Shown piece after piece: positions 38,705-50,300 of a DNA stretch of 64,000 bases (the stretch's first letter is position 1; each line of letters begins with the position of its first letter). The DNA comes from Zygnema cylindricum (Eukaryota; Streptophyta; Zygnematophyceae; Zygnematales; Zygnemataceae), in the NCBI GenBank assembly GCA_037447655.1, contig JBBHKE010001619.1, positions 1 to 64,000 on the forward strand. The letters are read 5' to 3'. The notes beneath the pieces were generated by a model that saw nothing but the letters and a program-made list of their open reading frames with translations, made no database searches and was not told the DNA's origin. The position numbers and the translations under genes are program-made.

Positions 38705-40846
38705 TAAAAACATGTAATTAATTTAAGGAAAGTGTTGGAAAGGTTAAAGGAAAGAAAACTATATAGAAAATTGTCAAAATCCAGTTTTCTTAAAAGTGAA
38801 CAATTATTTTTGAGACATATAGTTAGTGGGGAGGGTGTTAAAACAGATCCATCCAAAATTACTACAATCCAAAATTGGAAGCAACCCAGTAATGTCACAG
38901 AAGTTAGATTATTTTTTGGATAGGCCACTTATTACACGAAATTTATCAAGTCCTTTAGTATGATCACCGCACCTTTGACGGATTTACTTCGGGAGAATGA
39001 GATGTTTGTGTGGGGAGCCGATCAGGAGAGATCTATCGAGGAACTAAAAGAGAAGTTGACCTCGGCCCCTACACTGGTGTATCTTGATCCTGCTGGGGAA
39101 TTTGAAGTTCTGATCACTACTAATAAATCTGATTAAAGGTCTAGGTGTAGTCATAAGTCAAAAAGTCGGCAAACATTTTCATCCTATTGCTTTTGAGTCT
39201 AGGAAATTCAATGATGCCGAAAAGAACTATCAAGCACAGGAAAAAAAATTACTTGCAATTGTTCATGCATTGGTGAAATGGCGTTCTTATTTCCATAAGA
39301 AAGAATTTACAGTTCACTGTGATAATAAGGCACTATCCTATCTACAAAGATTAAGTGATGCACAGATGATGACTGGCAGACAGGTTAGGTGGATGAAGAA
39401 AATTGGCATAATTCAAATTTAATGTCAGACATATTTATGGAAATACAAACGTAGTAGCAGATCCTTTAAGTATATGTTTTGAAATAAGTGTAATGGTTCG
39501 AGATAAATTGTTTTTAGATGCTGTTAGAAATGGATATGATAAAGATCCAAATTTTGTTGTGATTTACAATATTATTTCGGAAGGGAATTCTGACATATTA
39601 AATGAGAGGCATGTCAAAAACTTTAGAATAGAAGATGGTTTACTTTATTTGCGAACAAGGGATAGATTATGCATTCTTCAAATGGGAAACTTAAAAAAAC
39701 AACTTTTACAGGAAGCCCATGAGCATTTAGGACATGTTGGTCGAGATAAAACTCTTAGTCGGTTGCAAAGTAGATTGTTTTGGCCCAGAAAAGCAAAGGA
39801 GGTGTCGAAACACGTGGAAAGTTGTGTCCCTTGCTTAAAAAGTAAACCTAGAAACCAAAAACCTAGAGGTCTCTTAAAACCTTAAGATATCCTCGAAAGG
39901 CCATGCGAATCTGTTAGTATGGATTTTATTGTCAAATTATCGGCTACATCTACAAGAAATGACAGTATCATGGTCGTAGTCGATAAGTTCAATAAAATGG
40001 CAATCTTTATCCCTTGCAAAACTACTCATTCAGTTGTAGATGTTGCAAAGTTATATTTGGACAACGTGGTCAAACATCATGGAGTCCTCTTATCTATAGT
40101 CACTAATAAAGATTCTAAATTTACGTCTACATTTTGGAAAGAATTCCAACAAAATTTAGGCATTGGATTAAAAATGAGTACCTCTTATCATCCTCAAACA
40201 AATGGACAAACAGAAAAAATGAACCGTACACAAGAAGAAATGCTTAGGACTGTTTGCAAGGGAGTTCACAACACTTGGGAATCTAAAATGCCATTAATGG
40301 AATTTGCATAAAATTCATGTAAACATGCTAGTACACGATTCTCACCGTTTGTAGTTGCATACGGATACAAACCGAGAGAAGCATTAGACTTAATAACATG
40401 GGTCATCCAAGAGAATAGGGGTTCTGGAACAAAACTTTGGAAATACATTCAAACAGTTAGGAAAACAGTTCGGGATGCATTAGTGGAGGCACAAAAAAGG
40501 AAAGAATTAAATGCTAACCGCAAACGAGGTGATAGGGTGGTAAGCACAAGTGAAAAGGTTTAGCTTTTAACAACTCATTACATGTGTAAGATCAAGGGAC
40601 AATCAGATCCTATGCGGAAATTTGCTCCAAAGTACATCGGACCATTTATTGTAATCGAGATGATATCATCAGTTGCTACCAAATAGGACTTTGCGCCATT
40701 AACAAAAATTCATCCAGTGATACACATCAATCAATTGAAACTAGCAAAACTTCGACCAACTAAAAGAAAATTCGAATTAGATCCCTTAGTAATAATAGAA
40801 CCTGAGGTCCACTTATGGGTATTAGATTGGGTTGGTCAACGGTTTA
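38705..40846 (+). pseudogene. Second Ty3/gypsy pol, decayed (RT end to integrase)
   Basis: Fragments in order: RT thumb text near 38715-38930 (FLRHIVSGEGVKTDPSKI); RNase H from about 39090 (PIAFESRKFNDAEKNYQAQE, then VHCDNKALSYLQ); integrase zinc domain in 39493-39885 (HLGHVGRDKT ... CVPCLKS); core in 39919-40311 with MDFIVKLSA, TNKDSKFTSTFW (catalytic Asp changed to Asn) and HPQTNGQTEKMNRT; and a C-terminal part to 40830 (KFAPKYIGPFIVI, IHPVIHINQLK). Many stops. Gag, protease and the catalytic RT region are missing. The coding strand resumes at 44215 after the insertion of the element at 40847-44209. It is a different and older lineage than the element at 26340. Confidence 0.85.
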
Positions 40847-41029
40847 TGTTAAAATTTGTGTATTTTCTAGGTCTGTTTTAGGATAGAAAAAGAGCAGAGG
40901 TTGTCTGCCTCTAAACTCCCTTCTCCAAGCCCCCACACTTGTTGTAGTCACTCATGGCTGGATAGTGAGTTATAGTCATTGCTACCTAGGCCTTCTAGAG
41001 AGACAAGAGTAGAAATTGGTAGATTTACC

Positions 41030-41125
41030 ATAATAGGGTTTGACAGATCCAGGTTTTTATCCTGGTACCTACCGTCCGTCAAACTACCCGTAGCCGTTAG
41101 TTTTATCCGTTAAGTCTACAACTAA
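41030..41125 (-). other. tRNA-like module E (antisense in the 5' LTR)
   Basis: On the minus strand: TTAACGGATAAAACTAACGG (A-box-like), then a T-arm with stem CCAGG, loop ATAAAAA, stem CCTGG. The B-box itself is degraded (loop A/T-rich). The GACGGACGGTAGGTACCAGG text before the arm is shared with module B. Confidence 0.5.
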
Positions 41126-42005
41126 TGTTGAAGATAGGGTTTGATAGATATTTAAACATTCACAAGTAGGACATTTCGTTTAACTAATAAATAGTACGGT
41201 AGACAATAAAACTAGCTTTGTACTATAGTACCGAACAAAATAAATGTTGCGAACATTTATTTCAACGGCTAATATTCAATCCGGTCTTCATCGAACGGCC
41301 GTGATTGGAGCCGATATCGCGGAGAGGGCATTTTGAGGTCTTCCAGTCACGGCCACTCTGGATGACACGTGGCAGCATTGTACGGGTTTACGGAATCTCA
41401 AGAGAACAAGACAACAAATGGGGATGTGATAGATGTCACTATTTTGGCCATGTCGTACAATTACCGTACAGAAAGTACTGCCTATTTGTACTTTTTGTCC
41501 GGTACAGTCCTATGATTGGTCTGTACTTCGTTAAAAGGGGTTTAGAGAGGGAATAGTACTTAGCATTTTTGGGTAGGTAGCCGCCTCTTTGTGAGAGCAC
41601 TCCTGTATAAAAGACTAACTTTGGCCATCCATAACTATCAAATCAATTAACCATTTTCAATGATTCTTTTTACCGCGGACTTAGGGGAGTCCAAGCTACA
41701 CAAGGGAGTAGTTCGTCAGAGTATTTTTTTGCAAGGGAGGCTACATTCCTAAGGGAAAGTCAAAGTGGGTGAATGTGTCCAAAACGTGTATTCTAACTTT
41801 GCATTGTGTGGTGGAACTGAGCACACAAAAAGTCTTATTTCACAAGAGTGAAGTTGTATTGGGGTTCTGATTCTCAAAGGGTCAATCAATTGGGTCAATC
41901 GTCAAAGGGTCAATCAAGGGTGACTCGAGGAAGCTTGATGACAGGAAGAAAGAAAAAGGTAAACCTTATCGAAACTTCGGTGGAAAGAGAGGGTGAGGAA
42001 AAAAA

Positions 42006-42383
42006 ATGAGATCTTTGGAAAAAAGGGTTTGCTTCTTTTGTAAGGAACAAGGTCATTATATGGAGGAATGCCCTTGTTTGGAAAAACTTAGAAGTTGGTA
42101 TGTGAATGAGGAAGAAGGGGAAGAGGAGAAAGAGGATGAAGATATTTTGGAGCTTCTTCACATCGGTAGAATGGAGAAGAGAGAAAAGCAAACAAATATT
42201 CCAGGAAAGCAACAATGTGCTTTTGGAGGTATAAGGGAAGTAAAAGGAAGGGAGGTACTTGAGGGAGTTAGACATGATGAGGATGTCAAAGAGTGTAGAG
42301 AGTATGACTTTGAAATAAGAAAGTCAAATCTAGGGGAAAATAAAAATAATGAGGATAACTTTATAAATATTTTGGAAACATAA
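42006..42383 (+). CDS. Gag zinc-knuckle ORF of the gag-only LTR element
   Basis: 125 codons with a canonical CCHC knuckle (CFFCKEQGHYMEEC, CX2CX4HX4C) at about residues 10-23, followed by an acidic Glu/Asp-rich stretch. The ATG chosen is simply the first; the true gag start was probably removed by the deletion joining it to the 5' LTR. Further interrupted frames run to 43050 (one at 42747-43055 is 102 codons) with no recognised domain. Gag would package RNA supplied to an autonomous partner's pol. Confidence 0.6.
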   Translation: MRSLEKRVCFFCKEQGHYMEECPCLEKLRSWYVNEEEGEEEKEDEDILELLHIGRMEKREKQTNIPGKQQCAFGGIREVKGREVLEGVRHDEDVKECREYDFEIRKSNLGENKNNEDNFINILET

Positions 42384-43073
42384 TTTTGGTCGAAAAGGGA
42401 GACATCAACGGATTCTGAGGAAAGCGGAGAAGTAAATCTAGAGGGGATTTTAAAATATAAGGGAGAAGAGGAATACTTTACGAAAGGTTTAGGGGAGGAG
42501 AAATATTAATTGGAAATAAAAATAGAAAGTGATATTGGAAAAAATTCCATGGGAGAGAGTGAGGAAAGTTCAGAAAATAGGGTGAGTATCATGGATAAGT
42601 ATCATGGATAAAAATATGAGTACAGAAAATGTAGATTTTATGAGGAACTTTGTGGGGACTCTTGATTTAAGAACAAGTTTGGGGGGTAATGGTTTTGACA
42701 TCACTAATGGGAGTGATGCCATTTATGAAAGTGTGCCAGTAAAAGGGTGAGCATCTGCTGTGTGTTGCAGATTAGAGATGTGGCTGGCTGTTTGAACTAC
42801 AAAAGGGAATTTGTATTTTGCTCGGATGAAAAAGGGATGAGGAGGATAAAATCCTTGCTCCAAGATCTCGGATTTATAAAAAGTGGCATGAAAAATAAAA
42901 TGTTTGATAAACAAGATGCAATGTGTATTTTGATTCATCTAATACATTTCTTTAAATACACGGTATTCACTTACACTTTTATGAGAGGAAAAGAAAAAGA
43001 AAGAAAATGGTTTTTTCGTTTTATTTTGTTTTTGTGGGAGATGAGAGGAAAATAGACTAGAAAATAAGGGGAG

Positions 43074-44209
43074 TGTTGATATTTGTGTATTTTCTAGGTC
43101 TGTTTTAGGATAGAAAAAGAGAGAGGTTGTCTGCCTCTAAACTCCTTTCTCCAAGCCCCCACACTCTTGTTGTAGTCACTTATGGCTAGATAGAGAGTTA
43201 AAGCAATGGCTACCTAGGCCTTCTAAAGAGACAAAGGTAGAAATTGGTAGATTTACCAAAATGGGATTTGACGAATCCAGGTTTTGATTCTGGTACCTAC
43301 CGTCCGTCAAACTACCCGTAGCCATTAGCTTTATCCGTTAAGTCTACAACTAATGCTGAAGATAGGGTTTGATATATATTTAAACATTCACAAGTAGGAC
43401 ATTTCGTTTAACTAATAAATAGTACGGTAGAACATGGAACTAGTTTTGTACTATACTACCGCACGAAATAAATATTGCGAACATTTATTTCAACGGCTAA
43501 TATTCAATCCGGTCTTCATTCAACGACCATGATAGGAGTCGATATCGCACAGAGGGCATTTTGGCGTCTTCCGGTCGCCGCCACTCTGAATAACACGTGG
43601 TAGAATCGTACGGGTTTACGGAATCTCCGGAGAGCAAGACAACAAATGCGGATGTGATAGATGTCACTATTTTGGCGATATAGTACAATTACCGTACAGA
43701 AAGTACTTCGTACTTGTACTTTTTGTAAGGTACAGTCCTATGATTGATCCGTACTTCAGTAGAAGGGGTTTTCGAGAGGGAATAGGACTTAGCATTTTTG
43801 GGTAGGTAGCCGCCTCTCTCTAAGAGCACTCCTGTATAAAAGGCTATTTTTGGCCAGCCATAACTATCAACTCAGTTGACCATTTTTAGTGATTCTTTTT
43901 TCCCCGGACTCAGGGGAGTCCAAGCTTCACAGGTGTGTAGTCGTTCAAATATTTTTCTTGCCAGGGTGGCTACATTTCTAAGGGAAATTCAAAGTGGGTG
44001 AATGTGTCCAAAACTCATATTCTAACTTTGCATTCTGTGGTGAAACAGAGCACACAAAAAGTCTTATTTCACAGGAGTGAAGTTGTATTGGGTTTTTGAT
44101 TGTCAAAGGGTCAATCAGTTGGGTTTGTCTCAACTTGGAGTCGCCACTAACTAGATAAGTTTCTTGTGAGCTACCTACTTTGAGGACCAATGAAGGTCTC
44201 AGAGTTTCA
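43074..44209 (+). repeat. 3' LTR of the gag-only element, 1136 bp
   Basis: Best delimited copy of the LTR family: preceded by a purine tract and followed by the target duplication. It aligns with 40847-41900 throughout. It contains the tRNA-like module (antisense), a GTAC-rich U3, TATAAAAGG at 43845 and GGGGAGTCCAAGC. Confidence 0.88.
43262..43350 (-). other. tRNA-like module D (antisense in the 3' LTR)
   Basis: On the minus strand: TTAACGGATAAAGCTAATGG, then CCAG, AATCAAAA and CCTGG. The A-box keeps GGATAAAGC as in module B. The T-arm has one bulge relative to module E. Module lies 188-276 bp from the LTR start. Confidence 0.5.
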
Positions 44210-44214
44210 GTTTA

Positions 44215-44394
44215 AGGTCGGCAATACTATATTCTGGCAAGTGCATAATCTAAGAAGGCCATAAGATGAGTTAACTTTAGAACATAATAGTTCGGAGGTT
44301 TTACAAAGTTATTCGAGGGATAATAATATAGAACTACGGTCTTGAGAAATAAATGTGTTTTAACTGAGGTTAGTTAAATATAAGGAGGGGATGA
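44215..44394 (+). pseudogene. Continuation of the second gypsy pol and its purine tract
   Basis: After the GTTTA duplication the coding strand continues (FWQVHNLRRP, then EHNSSEVLQSY), compatible with the end of a chromodomain-like tail. It ends with AAGGAGGGGATGA, a polypurine tract, directly before TGTAACAG at 44395. Confidence 0.6.
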
Positions 44395-46544
44395 TGTAAC
44401 AGTAATAGTGGATCAAACTTGTTCATAAATAGGGATTTAAGCGTTACGAATATAGAGTTTTGAATTTGATAGATGTCCGCAAAAGAATCGCACGATTTAG
44501 GGTTATATTTTAAAATACATAGTGATTGGTGTATTTAGGTGACAGCGCGAGGTCAAAATAACGAATAGGTGTTCATTGTTACGAGTTAAGGGTCAAACTA
44601 GCCACGGAATTTTAGGCGTACGTTTATAAAGTACCAAACGAAATCAGTAATTTGTTAAGTACGCACAAATGGTTCGTTTCGTAAAAAATTTAGTACGAGA
44701 CGTCATTTTCACTTTATGGAATTTCGTAAAAAGTTTCGCGTGCCAAATTTGCGAATCACGTTCGTGCGAAATTGCGTTTTCGTTAGGGTGCACTTTTGCA
44801 CGTAACGTAGCGTTTGATTGGTTAGATATGGGTTGACTCTGTCCTGGCGAGTCCAGGGCGAAGATGGATAAATAGTGAATTCTAAGAAAAAAGTAAACAT
44901 ATTTTCCTTTGGAAAAGTTTGTGGAAATTCTGACTGACTTTGGCCTTGCGAGTCTAGGGCGATGATGGATAAATAGTGAATTCTAAGAGAAAAGTAAATC
45001 TTTTCCTCTGGAAAAGTTTGTGGAAATTCTGACTGATCTTGGTCCTGAGCGAAGAATACCAAATTGAAGCAATGGCATTTTTGAACATAAATCTCTTACA
45101 AACTAAGTAGTGATTTAATGATTAAGAGATAAAAAATTTAAGAGTGGAAAATAGTGGATATTACTTTAATAAAAAGGGTTGAGCCACAAGGGCAAGAGAC
45201 CAAGCTAATGTTATGTGGACATAAGCGTCTTCTAATTTAAAGTTTATCTTTATTTGAGTGTTTTCCAATGTGGATGTGTATTTTCCAATGTGTGGAATGT
45301 GTGGTTGAAAACGGTTGTAGTAATGGGATTTTTTGAGAGGTAGGAGATTTTGTTACAACGTGGTAGTGGGTTGAAAAGATAATATCGCCAAATTGGAGTA
45401 CACAGTAAGTTTCAAATTGACTCAAAATGTACTTTGGTTTTCACACTTTTGTAGTAGAGTGTAAGATTTTCTCGTTTGAGGTCCCATTTTGTGGAAAACC
45501 GGTCGAAAAAAACCAGTGTGGCTATTTGGCAATAACCTATATGCCCTTTTTTGGCATATCAATAATCAATATATTGGCACAATATATCCGTACTGGAGTT
45601 ATCGCGATAAAAAATCTATAATCGATATTATCGGTTTTTTATTGCGCTAACATCGATTCGATAACTATCAGCAATAATTGAACATTTCATACGTACAATT
45701 CTACGGTGTATTATATGTAAAATACAAATTGTCATATGTTGCAAGCCACACTATATACAGTGAAAAAATATAAGACAATATGTTATGAAATACTCTTATG
45801 TAGCTTATTATATTATTTTCCACTTATTGCATGTAAGGAGTTTATTGGTCTCAGAGCAATATATTAGGACCCATGTCCATTCGATAACCGATATCTATTA
45901 GTATCGGTTTTATCGCAATAATTTTTGACCCGATACAGGACACTAAAAAAAGGCCTTACATTAACACATGGGCACAATACTGAAGTTACAACTAACATGT
46001 TTTTAAACTGTGCATGAGAACAAAGCGTGCGTGCGCAAGCGTGTGTTTTCTTTGTATGTATATCATGCCCTTTGGTCGCTCGATATTTGATGTATCTGAT
46101 ATCGAGATAATAGGGATAAAAATTGCCAGATACTCAACGTTACAATTTTCCCTTCAACGCAATGCTACAATTTTACCCGTTATGAGTGACGCCTCGAATC
46201 CATTAGACGCTATCGGTAATCGTAGGGACACCTTTTTTGTCACTAATTATTTTGAGCAATCCACTTTTATTTGATGACTGCCACAAATGCTTGTGTTTTT
46301 AGAGGTTGAAAATAGTGAAAGACATTTATAACAGAAATGTAAATAAAATCTCTATAGGAGTGAAATAAAATTAAGATTTTTAAAGGTATCCTAGAATATA
46401 AACATTGTAATTGCGTACTATATCATAGTTCTTGCATACTATATCATTAGATTAACTGTGTTGCAATGCTTAAAAACTCAAAATATATTTCACAAAGGTC
46501 AATGGATGGCAAATGGATCGTTATGGTGTAATGGTTGACTTTAT
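44395..46544 (+). other. Probable 3' LTR of the second gypsy element, then unassigned DNA
   Basis: TGTAACAG at 44395, after a purine tract, should be an LTR start; its right end is not recognisable. At about 44830-45050 a unit of about 105 bp (GGCGAGTCCAGGGCGAAGA, then ATAAATAGTGAATTCTAAGA) is repeated about twice. From 45600 to 46150 there are TATCGAT-rich palindromic words like those of the MITE at 9803. No gene is recognised. Confidence 0.45.
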
Positions 46545-48760
46545 TAAAAAATGGGATGGTAAACGATCAAAGTCCAGGGGATAAAAAAGAAGTAGCAATG
46601 CAAAAATTGAGAAACTACATGTGGGGGCAATAAACAAAAAAGATAAGGAAGGCAAAAACAACGAAAATACGAAAAGATGACAAGGAAACCAAAAACATCC
46701 AACAAAGCAAAAAACATCAAACTAGACATCTAATGAAAGATCAAACATTTATCAACAAAACCTTTAAATAACTAAAAATCTACGAAAAAAAAGCACGTAA
46801 GTCCCCAAACCTTGGAGGGGCATGAGTAGGGAGTTTTGGAACACGTCAACGATCTATAACTGCAATAGACGATCGAAAGAGGATAGAAGCCTGCACTCTT
46901 AGTAGGGTCACAAATAAACGGTGAAGGTAAAAATAAGTAATTACTCCTAGATCCGCGCCTCTTGAACAAGCCCCGACCAGAAGCACGGAAGAACCCGTCC
47001 AAAGCCACACCGAAACAACCAAATATCTATACTACCATCAGAATGCAAACATCCATAGCATCACGATAGACATAATCATGCTCATTTCTCTTAGCCGCGT
47101 CAGAGGAGACCATACCCAAATGTCGAGCTACTTGAGTGACGATTGTATCCGAGGTTGGGTTCGCCAAAAAAACGTCACCAAATGTACCACCTAATCATCG
47201 AGTAATACAATGTCAATCCAAAGAGAAGGAATAATGTGGGAAACCTCTTGAAGAACAGATAATCCCCCTTCGAAAGCGATAGTAGCAATGGTGTCCTGGA
47301 TCATGTAGTACGCCTAAATCAACTCGCTTTCATGGGAGCAACGAAGCAAATAGACGTCCTCTAGCTCAAAAACGTGGTCACATGAGCAAACAAGAGGGCC
47401 AAACATAAGTGAGTGAGGGAGGCCAAGCAGAAACCTAAAGGTCGTGGTGAACTAAGTCGGCATGAAATGGAGGGTGGATAAGATAAGAGTAGCCAATAGC
47501 TAAGTTTTGGAACAAGGTACGATAGAAGAAAGAAAATGTGTGTGTTTTTGAGACAACTGGTAGAATTGAAGATGATGAGGATGCAGGTGTAATCATCTCA
47601 GAATTAAAACAAGCAAGAAGCTTTCACAAAAACTTGTCTGAAAACAACAACTTCAACAAAAGATAACTCACAAGTTAGAAACACAATAGCTTTGCAAATC
47701 TACTACAATACAATGAATTATGCTCACACATCCGTGAGATATTCACAGATAAAATTACCGAAAACATCACATACAGTTTTGATACAAATTGTTCCTAACT
47801 CTAAAAATGACTAAGTCCTACTGATATACACTGAAGCTTCAATACTGATCGTACGGGGACATACATGACGTACATCTAACAAACTGACACAACTAATACT
47901 CTGCGTATACCCGAAAAAATATTCAACATATTCTACGCTAATTGACCAATTAGATAAGCGGCAAACGTCTGTTCTACAAATATGTACACTGTCATAAGAT
48001 TTAGAATGCGACGTAGGATTATCATGAATCTGGTCCTTGCTTAGTTAGCATTTGTCGCTGGTCTCCATCTACCGTCCACATACTGAATTCGGCAACGTAG
48101 ATGTGCCTCCACACGTCTTTGTGGTCCCCATGTATATCCGTACTCCCACAGAGGATCTTCTAGAGCGTATGCCCCAACGTGACGGCACGTGTCCACGGAG
48201 TGAATGATAACGTGAACTCCCAACTTCACTGTCACACAAATTCAGGTTCATACTGAACCGGACTCACCAAATTATTTTAAGTCTTGAAAGTCTCTCTCCC
48301 TCACATTGCGAGGCATAGAGAGGACTAAATCTTTCCAAAACAATAGCGTGCACGCGAAGAATCGGAAGGAAGCGCCTCGAGAAGGTGAGTCTTAATAGCG
48401 GTGACAACCTCATCAAAAATGGATTCTTGAACACGCGCTATTAATATCATAACAAGAGTGGAAAGAACCGGCATGCCCACGATTACTGTCGGTGGAAGAG
48501 AACGTGATGCATCCAAAAGGGACCGCTGGAAGGCGAACATACCGTCTGAAACACGGGGAACAATGGTAGCAAGAATAGGAGTGTCTCCAGCCACAAAATG
48601 TGAGACAATAGTGGAGGCAACAAGGCACCAGCTTCCCAAATAGGCAGCGGGAGCAACACGCGCCGTCGAAAGTAAACCCAAACCGCCGGCAAAGACAGGA
48701 AAAGAGGCCTGGATGCGGGCTGCAAGCCCATACTCGTTATAGGATATCCTTTAGCAAAGA
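46545..48760 (-). mobile_element. Decayed LINE (copy 3) with an internal insertion
   Basis: The minus strand at 48730-48325 reads FPVFAGGLGLLSTARVAPAA and then YLGSWCLVAST, the GGLGL...APAA.LGSW block found after RT in many plant LINE-like proteins. The 3' part at 47530-46545 parallels 3730-2700 in copy 1, and the end matches the shared TTTACCATC/TTTTAATAAA end. The two halves are separated by 47533-48352, which has no counterpart in copy 1. Confidence 0.65.
47533..48352 (-). mobile_element. Candidate solo LTR inserted in LINE copy 3
   Basis: On the minus strand the segment could start TGTTTTGGAAAG and end TCTCAAAAACA, so TG...CA limits are possible, and it interrupts LINE sequence between two parts contiguous in copy 1. 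A target duplication is not clean (ATGTG versus ATAGC), so this is tentative. Confidence 0.35.
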
Positions 48761-48764
48761 TTTT

Positions 48765-49432
48765 TTGGCTTTTGATTGATTTGGTTCCACCCCGTCTGAA
48801 AGCACATGGCCAACATGACGTGTAATGTTGTCATGTCTCTTCCATTGTGAATAGTATCTTAATTTTCCAAGAATCGGATGGATTGAGCGAAATAAAAAAA
48901 AATGTACTGTTAATGATTACAATATAGGGTCGAAGTTTCATGGTGGGGCTTCTTTTAATGGTACGGTCAGCATTACTGGTCGTAATGTTTTTGAACGAGA
49001 GAACATCGTCTAGAGTCCGTAAACCACGTGTTTTAATTTGAATGGTACCACGTAAGCTAAGAGAGGATGGCGTAGTGGTACTAAAATTTACGGCAGTCAA
49101 TAAAAAGTTTCATATTTTCTGAGTGCGCTATTGTACTTTTGACGTAATGTTTTACGGCACAAATGTACTGTACCTCGACTAGGGCAATGCTTTGAACTAC
49201 AGTACCTCAGGGCCAATAAAATCGTCGGAATGCAAAGACTGAAACTGTACAACATAGTACGCTAATTATAAAATTTTGCAGTCCGTCGGCATTTTCCCCG
49301 CCCGTAGCCAAAAATTCTTTTAGGTACAAAACCACCTCGGATGGTAGAATCGTCTCTCAACTTTCTCCTCCAGATCTCCAATTTTCCCCGTCTCCTCTCC
49401 TCTCTCCTTTCCCACTCTCACTTCTTCACTCC
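48765..49432 (+). other. Spacer upstream of the secreted-protein locus
   Basis: No gene is recognised in 48765-49330. From 49340 to 49432 a pyrimidine-rich leader (CTCCTCTCCTCTCTCC) precedes the ATG at 49433 and may be its 5' UTR. Confidence 0.4.
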
Positions 49433-50300
49433 ATGGCTCGCTTCACCCTCTTCTTTTCGCTCTTCTCGCCCAGGCAACTGCTTATTCCGCGCAGGCTCTC
49501 ATTCCAGTACCACCCAAAAAGCCCTCCCCCACCAACCAAAAAATCTCCTCCACCGACCAAAACACCACGCCACCGACCAAAAAACCACCTCCACCGACAA
49601 AAAAACCACCGCCACCTACCAAAAACCTCCTCTACCGACCAAAACACACCCGCCACCGCCTCCCGCCTTTGTTCCCGACGGATCCCGATGCACTTGGGGA
49701 AGCCCGACCGCCGAAACGCTATTCAACCGCCCGACGTGCGACTCGTTCGAACAAGCCTGCGTCATTGACGTAGTACCCGTACGAAACGCGACCACCGGCG
49801 GGACCGTACTTCCGTACGTCGGACGCTGCGATTCTAAAATATTGTCCAAACCGCATTTGCAATAGGTTCGGCGTTAATTTTAAGATGGGACTGAGCGGGC
49901 TCACTATAAACCCTAATTGCTATTCGTGCAAGTGTCGCCGGATCCTGGGAATGCGATCGGCGGGCTATGTCCATGTGAGCCAGTTCCGTGGGCTTGTTAT
50001 TTTGACTACGAAGGGATCGCTGTTGGGAAAGGGTGTCCGGTGCAAGAAAGTAGATGTGTGATTAACGCGACGGGCGGCGGGGGAAAAGACAAAAATGGGT
50101 ATGCGATAGATAAGGGAAGGTGCCAGTCGTGGTTTGGGGAGGATCCGAACATATGTTTTTCTTCTTCTCCTAATGGGGCGAAGTGGTATGCTGATGGCGT
50201 GACAGGTGTCCCGCAGGTTGGTAATAGATGCATTCGATGCACGGGTAAAAAGGGGAATTTGGTGAACTGTGCGGCGGTTCCTGGTTGTAGCAAACCCTAG
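49433..50300 (+). pseudogene. Putative secreted proline-rich, Cys-rich protein, broken frame
   Basis: Not a recognised family. Segments: ATG 49433 with MARFTLFFSLFS; then, one frame over, ALLAQATAYSAQA, which looks like the end of a signal peptide; a Pro-rich region with PPTKKPPPPTKKPPPPTK at about 49560-49620; another frame change within an A-run near 49625; then FVPDGSRCTWGS and a Cys-containing domain to 49865. A stop at 49863 may lie in a short intron of about 60 bp (acceptor near CGTGCAAG 49934). The downstream part (to TAG 50300) has twelve or so Cys (GGLCPCEPVPWACYFDYEG, CIRCTGKKG, CSKP end). Pro-Pro-Pro-Pro-Thr-Lys repeats recall cell-wall hydroxyproline-rich proteins. Either a decayed gene or homopolymer errors in a real one. 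Confidence 0.55.

Larger units (their letters stand above)
40847..44209 (+). mobile_element. Gag-only LTR retrotransposon (TR-GAG-like), nested in gypsy pol
   Basis: The 3' LTR is 43074-44209 (TGTTGATATT ... GAGTTTCA) and the 5' LTR begins at 40847 (TGTTAAAATT). The target duplication GTTTA lies at 40842-40846 and 44210-44214. A purine tract AAAATAAGGGGAG precedes the 3' LTR. The 5' LTR loses its last part and the primer site at about 41900, so an internal deletion has joined LTR to gag. The interior of about 1.15 kb encodes a gag knuckle and no pol. LTRs belong to the same family as those of the copia element. TATAAAAG at 41613 and 43845 are likely LTR TATA boxes. Confidence 0.88.

Noticed and set aside
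44128-44145. GGAGTCGCCA as a primer binding site for tRNA-Arg on the minus strand
   Set aside because: It lies 65 bp inside the 3' LTR as fixed by the GTTTA duplication, so it cannot be the primer site of this element.
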